Source: an uncultured Bacteroidales bacterium
Lineage (GTDB): Bacteria > Bacteroidota > Bacteroidia > Bacteroidales > UBA932
Length of the DNA stretch: 35,693 bases
Assembly (NCBI GenBank): GCA_900319485.1
Contig: ONOQ01000035.1
Span: forward strand, 1 to 35,693
Direction: 5' to 3'
Shown here: positions 22,101 through 29,729 of the stretch, piece after piece
How positions within the stretch are numbered: the stretch's first letter is position 1
Layout: every line of letters begins with the position of its first letter
The notes under the pieces: generated by a model
Told to the model about the DNA's origin: nothing
Database searches by the model: none
Seen by the model: only the letters and a program-made list of their open reading frames with translations
Program-made: the position numbers and the translations under genes

Positions 22101-22272
22101 GCAGGGTTACTTCCAGGGCACTCCCAGCCCTACCTACGGCCCGGCAACAAAAAAGGCCGTTCAGAAGTTCCAGAAGGCAAACGGTCTTGAGGAAACCGGT
22201 ATTGCCGATTCAGAAACCATTAAGTGCATTAACAAAGTAGCATATGACTTGCAAAAAATGCGGACAGAATAA
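19165..22272 (+). CDS. Membrane Hanks-type Ser/Thr kinase with C-terminal peptidoglycan-binding domain
   Basis: A 1035-residue kinase. Residues 1-50 hold six KTA motifs (Thr14, 21, 28, 35, 41, 47). The kinase domain spans about 80-330: glycine loop GTGSEG (86-91), Lys106 in YALK, HKDVKPAN (His184, Asp186, Asn191), Asp206 in DFG, and APE at 231-233; all catalytic residues are present. A region of about 400 residues of unknown fold follows. Four membrane spans lie at about 738-845 and a fifth at about 909-928, preceded by KRRRR. A PG_binding_1 domain (about 962-1020, GEEVMAMQRFL ... TYGPATKKAVQKFQ) ends the protein. Five spans put the kinase in the cytoplasm and the binding domain in the periplasm, which fits sensing of the cell wall. 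The next gene begins inside this one (29-base overlap). Confidence 0.9.
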   Translation: MADLNDLLKDAHKTAADPQKTAAAPQKTATDVQKTAAIEKTAAIEKTAAALAPEGGTPVQGSPKQYEPGETLQIGQHSLTVKKVIGTGSEGVLYLVTDGRRDYALKLCNPGFRTNMALMPAIKGLPKGYVVDIVDYGEDYELMAYYPEGSVARAGLKGNAEWILAIAINTAMALDKLHAAGVLHKDVKPANILIRDREKMSTVLCDFGISDQLGKDGKSATQQLRTPIYAAPEVYTDTVTISDKTYIELTPKADFYSLGMTILSLWMGEGAFLAEKQLAIDKVKGRIAIPADMPDPLARICRGLLIRDPAKRWAWEEIEKTLDGKDVPVDEDEIIEDLGITYNASKRLTADTPEELSQCMADDIDLAKKYLYRGQIEKWLAPYPELMMEIHDIVENRYPLDKEKGVFAAMFLLNPVSTLPFSGTVRGTGERLERDVRTLKDVSNFCNDAFPDKDTAHMIASWFFEEWAHVRNKELRLPVSTSDGDDNDYATACLRVQTIDPLSDITLLNDPSNPYYAMTGPAIGRILNMAYTLMYNYTDSGPNRKVHPYEAYIPHELEMLFYMDFMDPDAYHYMTSFFDTKGDRFTKQKQWLLYCTDRTSRDFLNKCQPRNDTAYYAEVSAMKTIKGFGFTPFYEFEKSGDRATTLSEVFSHGSRELRDEYENGGLQGFLAVHHHENPDADLSAQFAYEKLLRDYLEDLRRIDDDIIYVQRFDEARKEASRVLAEGKGRIRGLAARSVIQYVGTIALAVIPALLLLTMLVFSIIENPVLDTSGLRLEGFLWTIGLILGGVVFFTSDSSDVGCLPSLIAGGILAAIIWALVRFLGGFILYMFAAIVLAALIYFSIKTIFNPSPYARQARKFTKPGFDEQVLEPLYYAFSDDTTFDSSLNGAFDDDQIANWRYDIKRRRRFVLIFIAVVWVLFGFSLLVPKSERFGRLSRPIIERFEKAAHEEVPKLLDVESLEPGAKGEEVMAMQRFLKEQGYFQGTPSPTYGPATKKAVQKFQKANGLEETGIADSETIKCINKVAYDLQKMRTE

Positions 22273-25200
22273 CCGTCCGGAGGCCAAATACTGCAGGTTT
22301 TGCGGAGAGCCCATTGCGGTGGAGAGCACGCAGAAGGGGCTCATTGCAAAGGATTCGCTGGTTCCGCAGCTGGAAGAGCTTGATAAGAAGCTAAAGGTTG
22401 CAAGGGCTAACCTTGGTAGCGGCACCCGCATTGGCCTGGACTGCCTCATCCTGGGGGATTCCGGAACAGGAAAAAACTTCATCGCCCATCTTGTGGCTTC
22501 CAGGATAACCGCCGCAGGCATTGCTTCCAAGGCGCCAAAGGTTGTTGATGCAGCCGATTGGGGAGAGTTCGCCGGTGATTTTGACAAGAACATAGGTGCC
22601 CTGAGGGACGGCATCCTTGTCATTACCAATGCCCAGAAACTCCTTCCCACAACAAGGGCCAAGGAAGTGAACCAGCTGGATAAGCTTTTCAGCCGTATGC
22701 GCAGTACCGAAGGTGCGCCCATAGTCCTTCTGTGCGGTATGCTCAACGATATGCTGGAGTTCCTGGAGCACAATAAGGCAGAGCGCAGCCTTTTTGAGTT
22801 CGAGCTAAAACTGAATGCCTTTGATATCGCAGACCTTGTGAAACTGACCCAGGAACTGTGGACGGAGAAATACAAAGTGAAGGCATCCGAGGAAGCCCTG
22901 AATAAACTGTCGTCCCATTTTGCCTGGTATATGCGCCAGAAGGAGGTGGGGTACAGCAACGGCCACCTCTCTGAAATGGTTGCCGAAACCCTCTTTGTGA
23001 ATGCGGCCTCCAGGGGCGGCAAAATCATTGAGGAGCAGGATATCGACTCAGATAAGTGCTTCATTCCAAAGACGGAGGAAGAGATTCTGGCGGAACTTGA
23101 CCAGTATATCGGCCTTCAGAGCGTCAAGGATGAGATCCGCGCCATCGTGAGGAATATCAAGGCCAGGAAGAAGGGTGGAATGAAGGAAAAGCTCCTTAAG
23201 GACCATTATCTTTTTACCGGCAATCCCGGCACGGGAAAAACCACCTTCGCCCGTAAGTTCGGGGAGGTGCTCAGTGCCATCGGGGCGCTGCCTACCGGCC
23301 AGTTCGTGGAAATTTCCGGCAAGGATTTCATCGGCCAGTATGTAGGAGACTCGGAGGCCAATGTGAAAAACTACGTGAATAAGGCAATGGGCGGCGTCCT
23401 TTTCATTGACGAGGCCTATGCCCTCAATGGCAGCAGCGGTGAAAAAGGGAGCTTTGGGATGGACGCCGTGAATACGCTCCTCAACCTTCTTGAAAACCGC
23501 AAGGGAGAATTCGTGTGCATTATGGCGGGCTACACCAAGGAGATGGCAGAATTCGTGAGGATGAATCCCGGCATTCCGTCCCGCTGCAATGTCACCATAG
23601 AATTCCCGGATTACAGCGCCGCGGAACTGGAACAACTGTTCAGGATGTACCTTGTCCGTAACGGTGAGACGCGCGGCGGTGAACCTGTCCGTTTCACCCT
23701 TGACGCCAAGGCCGATGAAATGCTCCCGAAGGTATGCGAGCGGATGTACTTAAGGCGCACCGACACCTTCGGGAATGCCCGTGAGGTAAGGAATCTCTTT
23801 GACAAGGCCGTCAAGAGGCTGAGGGCAAGGGGCGCGGAGGACGATGTAATCACTTATGCCGATCTTGTGGGCGAAGAGGCTACAAAGGAACTCTCCGTTG
23901 AGGACGTTATGAAGGAGATGGACCAGTTTGTGGGTATGGCATCCGTTAAGGACGCCATCCGCCGCATAGCAAGTGAGATTGCCGTCCAGAAGCGCCTCAT
24001 AGAGATGGGGGAGGGATCGGAAGGCCTTACCAAGTACAATTTCATCCTTACCGGCAATCCCGGAACGGGAAAAACCTCCGTAGCAAATACCCTGGGGAAG
24101 ATCTTCTATGCCCTTGGCGTCACGTCCACGGACCGCGTCACAAAGAAGGAACCTAAGGACATCATCAGCCAGTTTAACAATGAATCGGCCAAGGTGATGG
24201 ACGCCGCAATTACGGAGGCTATGGGCGGCATCCTTTTCATAGACGAGGCCTATGGCCTGAATCCCGTGGACAATGCCGGACAGGGAACAAACCCCGAGGG
24301 CAAAAAGGCCCTGGATACCCTTATGACGCGTATGGAGAACGAGGCCGGAAAGTTTGTGGTAATCTGCGCGGGTTATCCAAAGGAGATGGACGATTTCCTG
24401 AAGGCCAACCCCGGGCTTCCGCGACGTTTCTCCCACCGCATCCACATTGACGACTACACCGCCGAAGAACTTCTGGAAATCTACGAGCGCGCCGCTAAGG
24501 CCAAGAAGTACAACTTCACCCTGGCCGATGAAGCGGCAAGGATGAAGGCCCTCAATATGTTCCAGAATATGGTGGCTATGAAAACAGAGCGCTTCGGGAA
24601 CGCCGGCGAGGCCATCAAGAAAGTGGCCGAGACCAAGACCAACATCAACAACCGCCTTATGGCCGTTGATGAGTGGACGCCGGAAGTCCTTGCAAGCGCG
24701 CGCCTTGCCTACGTGGAGGATATCCCTTACGAAGAGCCGCAGAAGGTGTCCATTGAGGAGTGCCTTGCGGAACTGAACGAACTTATCGGCCTTGAAGGGG
24801 TGAAATCCTCCCTAACAAAACTTGCGCATACCATAAACAACGAGATTGAAAGCGCCCGTCTGGAGGGCCGCCGTCCGGATATTCCGCTTGGACATTACCT
24901 TTTCCTTGGCAATCCCGGCACCGGAAAGACCACCGTGGCGCGCCTTATGGGAAAGATCCTCTATTCTATGGGCGCCCTGCCGTCGCCCAAGGTTGTGGAA
25001 GTGGACAAGAGTAAACTTGTGGGCCGATTTTTAGGTGACACCCCGGCCATCACCTCCAACGTGATAAACTCGGCCATGGGCGGCATCCTGTTCATCGACG
25101 AGGCATATCAACTCTCAAGCGAGGGGTACAACGGAGGCGCTGGGGGCTATGGAAAGGAGGCTCTGGAAACCCTTCTTAAGAGGCTGGAAGACGACCGCGG

Positions 25201-25573
25201 AAAGTTTGTGTGCATAGCCGCCGGCTACTCCTATGAGATGCAGAGTTTCATTGCCGCAAACAGCGGCATTGAGTCCCGCTTCCCCCGCCGCAACTGGATT
25301 ACATTTGAGGACTACACTCCGGATGAACTCTTCCGGATCTTTATGCTATATGTGAAGAAGGGCGGCTATACGCTGGATCCTATGGCGGAGCATGCCGTGA
25401 AGGCAAAACTGACCGGTCTTTACAACAACAGGGAACGTACATTCGGCAACGCCCGTGAGGCCCGAAACCTCTTTGACGATGTAAAGGGCAACCTCGCCGC
25501 CCGCCTTGCCGAGGATGGCGGCGCCCATACCCCCGAAGAACGTAAAACCATTATGATGGAGGATGTGCTATGA
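22244..25573 (+). CDS. Zinc-ribbon protein with four tandem AAA+ modules (CbbX/SpoVK-like)
   Basis: A 1109-residue protein. Residues 3-22 form a zinc ribbon (CKKC, CRFC), which fixes the start at 22244, overlapping the kinase gene by 29 bases. Four AAA+ modules follow. Module 1: Walker A GDSGTGKN (71-78) has Asn in place of the final Thr/Ser, and its Walker B position reads ILVITNAQ without Asp-Glu, so it probably does not hydrolyse ATP. Modules 2, 3 and 4 have GNPGTGKT at about 326, 604 and 889, LFIDEAY Walker B motifs, and arginines in PSR, PRR and ESR contexts. Each is preceded by a helical IGLxxVKxxI segment typical of CbbX/CfxQ and EccA proteins. These family members remodel or disassemble protein complexes. 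It is probably the effector of the operon. The stop overlaps the FHA start by 4 bases. Confidence 0.9.
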   Translation: MTCKKCGQNNRPEAKYCRFCGEPIAVESTQKGLIAKDSLVPQLEELDKKLKVARANLGSGTRIGLDCLILGDSGTGKNFIAHLVASRITAAGIASKAPKVVDAADWGEFAGDFDKNIGALRDGILVITNAQKLLPTTRAKEVNQLDKLFSRMRSTEGAPIVLLCGMLNDMLEFLEHNKAERSLFEFELKLNAFDIADLVKLTQELWTEKYKVKASEEALNKLSSHFAWYMRQKEVGYSNGHLSEMVAETLFVNAASRGGKIIEEQDIDSDKCFIPKTEEEILAELDQYIGLQSVKDEIRAIVRNIKARKKGGMKEKLLKDHYLFTGNPGTGKTTFARKFGEVLSAIGALPTGQFVEISGKDFIGQYVGDSEANVKNYVNKAMGGVLFIDEAYALNGSSGEKGSFGMDAVNTLLNLLENRKGEFVCIMAGYTKEMAEFVRMNPGIPSRCNVTIEFPDYSAAELEQLFRMYLVRNGETRGGEPVRFTLDAKADEMLPKVCERMYLRRTDTFGNAREVRNLFDKAVKRLRARGAEDDVITYADLVGEEATKELSVEDVMKEMDQFVGMASVKDAIRRIASEIAVQKRLIEMGEGSEGLTKYNFILTGNPGTGKTSVANTLGKIFYALGVTSTDRVTKKEPKDIISQFNNESAKVMDAAITEAMGGILFIDEAYGLNPVDNAGQGTNPEGKKALDTLMTRMENEAGKFVVICAGYPKEMDDFLKANPGLPRRFSHRIHIDDYTAEELLEIYERAAKAKKYNFTLADEAARMKALNMFQNMVAMKTERFGNAGEAIKKVAETKTNINNRLMAVDEWTPEVLASARLAYVEDIPYEEPQKVSIEECLAELNELIGLEGVKSSLTKLAHTINNEIESARLEGRRPDIPLGHYLFLGNPGTGKTTVARLMGKILYSMGALPSPKVVEVDKSKLVGRFLGDTPAITSNVINSAMGGILFIDEAYQLSSEGYNGGAGGYGKEALETLLKRLEDDRGKFVCIAAGYSYEMQSFIAANSGIESRFPRRNWITFEDYTPDELFRIFMLYVKKGGYTLDPMAEHAVKAKLTGLYNNRERTFGNAREARNLFDDVKGNLAARLAEDGGAHTPEERKTIMMEDVL

Positions 25574-26079
25574 TACAGTGTCCAGATTGCAGGCAGATGA
25601 TCCCAGACGACAGCGCGTTCTGCGACCAGTGCGGTAAGGAACTTAAATGGTGCCCGGAGTGCAGGCGCCCCAAACGCGGCACGGAGTGCCCCGTGTGTGG
25701 CAGTGACCTCATCCCCGGCCGCAAGTACCTTGCTTCTCCCGTCACACCCGGCCCCGACCGGGTGTCTCCCGACCATTCCGTCACACCCGGCCCCTCTCCT
25801 GTCATTTCGAAATCTCCTTCAGCCCTTGTAGGCAACGGCTGGCGCCTCACCCTTCAGGAGGGCCCCTTCGGCCGCCGTGGAGGCATCTGGCCGGAACTCT
25901 CCTCCTGCCCGTACGTCTCCGGTAATCACGGCAAAATAGTCAAGTCCGGAGCCGACTGGGTTATTGAAGACTCCGGTTCCACCAACGGAACCTATGTGAA
26001 CGGAGCCCGTATCCAGCGCCAGGTGCTTAAAAATGGAGACCGGGTAAGGATAGCAACCTTAGATTTTACTGTGGAATGA
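25570..26079 (+). CDS. Double zinc-ribbon protein with an FHA domain
   Basis: A 169-residue phosphothreonine-reader protein. Two zinc ribbons are formed by Cys4/7/18/21 and Cys28/31/40/43. A Pro-rich linker (about 58-78) contains a repeated TPGP unit, encoded by a partly duplicated sequence near 25738-25796. The FHA domain occupies about 83-169, with the conserved GR (FGRRGG), SxNH (VSGNHGKI) and GSTNGTYVNG motifs that bind phosphothreonine. It has ATGA overlaps of 4 bases with both the AAA+ gene before and the PP2C gene after it, so these three products are probably made in balance. Its likely ligands are phosphorylated threonines on the kinase or AAA+ protein (inference). Confidence 0.9.
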   Translation: MIQCPDCRQMIPDDSAFCDQCGKELKWCPECRRPKRGTECPVCGSDLIPGRKYLASPVTPGPDRVSPDHSVTPGPSPVISKSPSALVGNGWRLTLQEGPFGRRGGIWPELSSCPYVSGNHGKIVKSGADWVIEDSGSTNGTYVNGARIQRQVLKNGDRVRIATLDFTVE

Positions 26080-26810
26080 GACTGAGTATCCAGGCTGTCT
26101 GCCACAAAGGTCTAGTAAGGGACAACAATGAGGACGCCCTTTCCATCGGTGGTTTCTTCCTACGTGACGACACCTCAGAATTGACTGTAACAACTCCGGA
26201 GGAAGGCTTTTTCTATCTCCTTGTCTCAGACGGTATGGGCGGTCACGAAAGGGGAGAGGAGGCCAGTGAATTCACCCTGGAGCAGATTCAGGAGAGACTC
26301 TCTGCCCACGAAATTACGCAGGAGCGCTTTGAAGATGACCTCCGTGATGCTGTGGCCGATATTTCCCGTACTCTCAACGAGAGGGCTTATGCCGATGGTC
26401 AGGAGCGCCCTATGGGCTGCACGCTTACCGGGGTTATCTGGCACTACGGCAAAACTTATCTGGTGAATGCCGGCGATAGCCGCACTTACCGTTTCAGGGG
26501 CGGAATCCTGCGGCAACTTACAACGGACGAAACAGAGCGGGGAATTACCGGAGATAATAACGCCAGCAAACTTCTCCTGAACTGCATCGGAGGCGGCTGT
26601 GAGGGGTATCTTCGCATCAGCAGCCTTGACGGAAAACTCCTTCCCGGGGACACTCTCCTCGTCTCATCAGACGGCCTCTCGGATATGGTTTCTGATGAAG
26701 CCATAGAGGAGGCCCTTGCAAACGGCGCCACCGCGGAAGACCTTTTCAATATGGCCTGCGAAGGCGGCGGAGTGGATAATATTTCCATTATCCTTGCTAC
26801 CATCAATTGA
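26076..26810 (+). CDS. PP2C-family Ser/Thr protein phosphatase
   Basis: A 244-residue soluble metal-dependent phosphatase that should reverse the action of the kinase two genes upstream. The metal-binding and catalytic motifs are all visible: RDNNEDA (Asp16, Glu19, Asp20), VSDGMGGHERGE (Asp52, Gly53), VNAGDSRTYRF, LLVSSDGLSD and GGVDNISIIL near the C terminus. The length is typical of the bacterial Stp1/PppA group. It overlaps the FHA gene by 4 bases and is followed 9 bases later by the metallophosphoesterase gene. Confidence 0.93.
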   Translation: MRLSIQAVCHKGLVRDNNEDALSIGGFFLRDDTSELTVTTPEEGFFYLLVSDGMGGHERGEEASEFTLEQIQERLSAHEITQERFEDDLRDAVADISRTLNERAYADGQERPMGCTLTGVIWHYGKTYLVNAGDSRTYRFRGGILRQLTTDETERGITGDNNASKLLLNCIGGGCEGYLRISSLDGKLLPGDTLLVSSDGLSDMVSDEAIEEALANGATAEDLFNMACEGGGVDNISIILATIN

Positions 26811-26819
26811 GATTAGTTT

Positions 26820-27896
26820 ATGAGATCCTCTATTATAATAATCTTCCTCATTTTCCTTGCTACGGCAGCGTATGTCGCCTGGCATCTGTGGAGGATCACG
26901 CCCGGGACCTGGGTTGTGAAGAGCATCGTGGCCGGCCTTTTCCTTATCTGGATGGCGCTGGCCTTTGCAAGTATTGGTCTCAGGAAAAACGCTTCCATAG
27001 GCGCCATAACTGCCCTTTATGAGGTCGGGCATCCCTGGATGATAGCGTATCTGTATCTCCTCATCGCCTTTATTCTGGCCGATATTGGAAGGCTTGTAGG
27101 GCTTATCCCCAAGGACTGGCTCATCTCAAACTGGTACACGCTCTTGGGCCTTCTTGGAGTCATTGCAATCGTCCTTGTCCTAGGCGGCATCCACTATAAG
27201 CATAAGTTCAGGGAGAAACTTACCATAAAGACGGACAAGCCCTTGGAGAAGCCAATAACGGTGGTTCTTGCAAGTGACCTTCATCTTGGTTACAGCAACC
27301 GGAGGCCGGAATTATCTCGATGGATAGACCTCATTAATGCGGAGGATCCTGACTTTGTGCTTTTTGGCGGAGACATTGTGGATATCCAGTTGAGGCCTCT
27401 TCTGGAAGGGGATTTCGCCAGCGAATTTGCAAGGATAAAGGCTCCTATGTATACGGTGCTTGGGAATCACGAGTACATAAGTCAGGAGGAAGAGGCGGAA
27501 AAGTTCCTTTCCGCGGCCGGAATAACGCTGCTCAGGGACTCTGTGGCAAGGGTAGGGGACATTACTGTCATAGGGCGTGACGACAGAAGCAATCAAAACA
27601 GGAAGCCGCTCAGTGAACTGGCTCACTCCTTAAATGGCTTCACCATTCTTCTTGACCACCAGCCGTTCCATATGGAGGAGGCGGAGGAGGCAGGGATAGA
27701 TTTTCAGTTCAGCGGCCACACGCACCGCGGGCAGGTATGGCCTCTTTCCTGGGTGACGGATGCCATGTATGAGAAGTCCTGGGGGCATCACATCCGCGGA
27801 AACACCCGCTACTACATCAGTTCCGGCCTTGGCATCTGGGGCCCCAAGATCAGGATAGGTACCCGTTCAGAGTACCTTGTGCTGCATATAGAATAG
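26820..27896 (+). CDS. Membrane metallophosphoesterase (YkuE-like calcineurin family)
   Basis: A 358-residue protein with an N-terminal membrane part of about four hydrophobic spans (residues 3-22, 36-56, 68-90 and 100-122) and a C-terminal calcineurin-type phosphoesterase domain. Metal ligands are visible: ASDLHLGY near 150, GGDIVD near 182, GNHEY near 213, DHQP near 279 and GHTHRG near 299. The substrate is unknown; relatives act on lipid or nucleotide phosphodiesters. It follows the phosphatase gene by 9 bases and precedes a terminator, so it is the last gene of the operon, but a functional link to the kinase is not certain. Confidence 0.88.
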   Translation: MRSSIIIIFLIFLATAAYVAWHLWRITPGTWVVKSIVAGLFLIWMALAFASIGLRKNASIGAITALYEVGHPWMIAYLYLLIAFILADIGRLVGLIPKDWLISNWYTLLGLLGVIAIVLVLGGIHYKHKFREKLTIKTDKPLEKPITVVLASDLHLGYSNRRPELSRWIDLINAEDPDFVLFGGDIVDIQLRPLLEGDFASEFARIKAPMYTVLGNHEYISQEEEAEKFLSAAGITLLRDSVARVGDITVIGRDDRSNQNRKPLSELAHSLNGFTILLDHQPFHMEEAEEAGIDFQFSGHTHRGQVWPLSWVTDAMYEKSWGHHIRGNTRYYISSGLGIWGPKIRIGTRSEYLVLHIE

Positions 27897-27975
27897 TTTC
27901 TGGTAAATATTGCTACATCCCCAGTAGAAGTGCAGGTGCAACCCTGAGCGTGGGCTCTGCCCGGCCGGCATAATC

Positions 27976-28006
27976 AGCCCCGACAGAGAGTCTGCCGGGG
28001 CTTTGT
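27976..28006 (+). terminator. Rho-independent terminator of the kinase operon
   Basis: AGCCCCG (27976-27982) and CGGGGCT (27996-28002), extended inside by CAGA/TCTG with one mismatch and a 3-base loop GAG, followed by TTTGT. It lies about 80 bases after the metallophosphoesterase stop. Confidence 0.75.
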
Positions 28007-28011
28007 CATTT

Positions 28012-28029
28012 CCACCCGTGCCTGGGTGG
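28012..28029. terminator. Second hairpin in the convergent gap
   Basis: CCACCC (28012-28017) pairs with GGGTGG (28024-28029), flanked by A/T bases that extend the symmetry. It lies between the ends of the kinase operon and the surface-protein operon, and could help to end transcription of the latter on the minus strand. No long T run follows on either side. Confidence 0.4.
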
Positions 28030-28054
28030 TAAATAGTGGAGGGTTTGACTACAA

Positions 28055-29707
28055 CTAGAATGAGGTACTAGACAGATACCATTCACCGAAATTAACAGAT
28101 GAATAAAGATTGCCGATTCTCCCGTTGCCACCATACAACAATTGCTGGTCGCTCATCGTTACGCCGCTGATTATCACTGTGCCAGATGATCCAGAATACG
28201 CCTTGCCGATAAAACGAATGAAGCTGTATTCGCTTTCCCCGTTATTCTTTAAAGCATTTAGATAATCAATCCCGTCAGTGATGGTGATATCGCCGCAAGT
28301 GCCAGACATCCCGCATCCGATGCTTGCGGCGCCTTTGCCGCCGATAGATGTAATCTGACCTCCGCTGATGGTGATATTCCCGCAACTGCCACTATCCCCG
28401 CAGCCGATGCCTGCGGCATTGGAGCCACCCTTAGAATAAATTGTGCCCCCGCCAATCACGATGTTGCCGCAGGGAATTAGGCTTCTGCCTCCACCGATGC
28501 CGGCTCCTTCGCCAACCTGGGCATCGGCCTGAAGACTTCCCGTTCCGCTGATGGTAAGGGTGTACTCATCTCCGCTGCCAGTGTCATTATGCGCTGCAAG
28601 GATGACGGGATATTCGTTGTCAGCATGTATATCATTATTACCGACAAGAACGATGTTAGCATTACCCAGGCAGTGAATGGCAGCGTGATCACATCCATCG
28701 GGAGCGTGGAACGCAACGCCACCCAAGGTCACCGTGGCGCCGTCGGGCACGGTGATGTAACCATCGCCACTACTACTGAAGTGCCCAGAGATAATATCTC
28801 CGTTCTGGGCGGCGAGAAACAGCTGGTCTTTACCATCAGTGGTTGTGACATTATCAAGGACGACAAGCCGGTTCATATTGAGGTGCACAGGATACATATT
28901 GTTCTTTGCCAGGGTCTTGCCGGTGATGGAACGCGTGTAAGTATAGGTGACGTCGGTGGCGGTGAAAGTGAGTTCCTGGCTGTCGGCCACGGGGAGCATG
29001 GCCACATAGATGGGGCCAGTAAGGTTGGTGGCCGGCGAAGCGGGCGTGATGATGTAGGTGTTTGTACCGTCGGTAACGGCGAATTCAGTCAGGTCCGTGG
29101 TGATGGCCGTGCCGCTCCAGTTCTCGACGGTAAACTCTCCGATGGCCAGCTGGTTGGAGAGCAAGGCTCTTCCGGGCAGTTCAAGCCCATTGAGGGTGCC
29201 GTCAAAGACTGCCAGGTCATAGCTCTCGGCAAGAGTGGCCAGCGTGCCGTCCTGGGCGCTGAGCTTGCTGAAATCGATGGTGGCAGCGTCGCTGTCCACA
29301 TCGGCATCGGCAGCTACCGTCGCCAGGGCTATCGAGGCGGGATAGATGTAGCGCACGGCACCGTCCTCCGCCGGGTTTTCCAGCGTCACGGTGATATCGG
29401 CCTTCTGGCCGTCTACGCGGATATCGTCAATGGTCAAAGCATTACTTACGGCCAGGGCCGTGGCGCCGCCGCTCTGCTTGTATATGACCGCAATCTGGTC
29501 ACCTACGGCAAAGGTCTTCTTGCCGGTAGCGTCCAGGGCCTTGGTGGTGGCGTCCAGCCCGACGGTGGCCGTGAGCGTGATGGTCTTGTCCGGGGCGGGG
29601 GTCTCCTCCGGAATGATCAGTTCTTCTTTCAGGCTGTTGCAGCCGATGGTGAGAGCGCCCGCAGCGAAGAGGGCGGCAAAGCTCAGAAATTTGTGGGTCT
29701 GTGTCAT
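28055..29707 (-). CDS. Lipoprotein with fimbrillin-like N-terminal part and repeat-rich C-terminal part
   Basis: A 550-residue predicted lipoprotein. The start at 29707 gives a signal peptide with lipobox LTIGC (Cys23). Residues about 30-310 have the fimbrillin-like pattern common in Bacteroidales (VGLDATTKALDATGKKTFAVG with GDQIAVIY, later ITGKTLAKNNMYPVHL). Residues about 330-500 contain short Gly-rich rungs such as NIVIGGGTIYSKGGSNAAGI and NITISGGQITSIGGKGAASI that suggest a right-handed beta-helix, possibly carbohydrate-binding. It follows the giant surface-protein gene by 22 bases and is the last gene of that operon. It may be a surface adhesin or accessory pilin; the exact role is unknown. 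Confidence 0.75.
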   Translation of the reverse strand: MTQTHKFLSFAALFAAGALTIGCNSLKEELIIPEETPAPDKTITLTATVGLDATTKALDATGKKTFAVGDQIAVIYKQSGGATALAVSNALTIDDIRVDGQKADITVTLENPAEDGAVRYIYPASIALATVAADADVDSDAATIDFSKLSAQDGTLATLAESYDLAVFDGTLNGLELPGRALLSNQLAIGEFTVENWSGTAITTDLTEFAVTDGTNTYIITPASPATNLTGPIYVAMLPVADSQELTFTATDVTYTYTRSITGKTLAKNNMYPVHLNMNRLVVLDNVTTTDGKDQLFLAAQNGDIISGHFSSSGDGYITVPDGATVTLGGVAFHAPDGCDHAAIHCLGNANIVLVGNNDIHADNEYPVILAAHNDTGSGDEYTLTISGTGSLQADAQVGEGAGIGGGRSLIPCGNIVIGGGTIYSKGGSNAAGIGCGDSGSCGNITISGGQITSIGGKGAASIGCGMSGTCGDITITDGIDYLNALKNNGESEYSFIRFIGKAYSGSSGTVIISGVTMSDQQLLYGGNGRIGNLYSSVNFGEWYLSSTSF

Positions 29708-29729
29708 AGCTTTCTTCGTTTTGGGTTCA

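Noticed and set aside
18253-26810. Type VI or type VII secretion regulatory cluster
   Set aside because: Kinase, PP2C, FHA and EccA-like AAA+ modules recall both, but no sheath, baseplate, ClpV, EssC/EccC or WXG100 genes are in the window.
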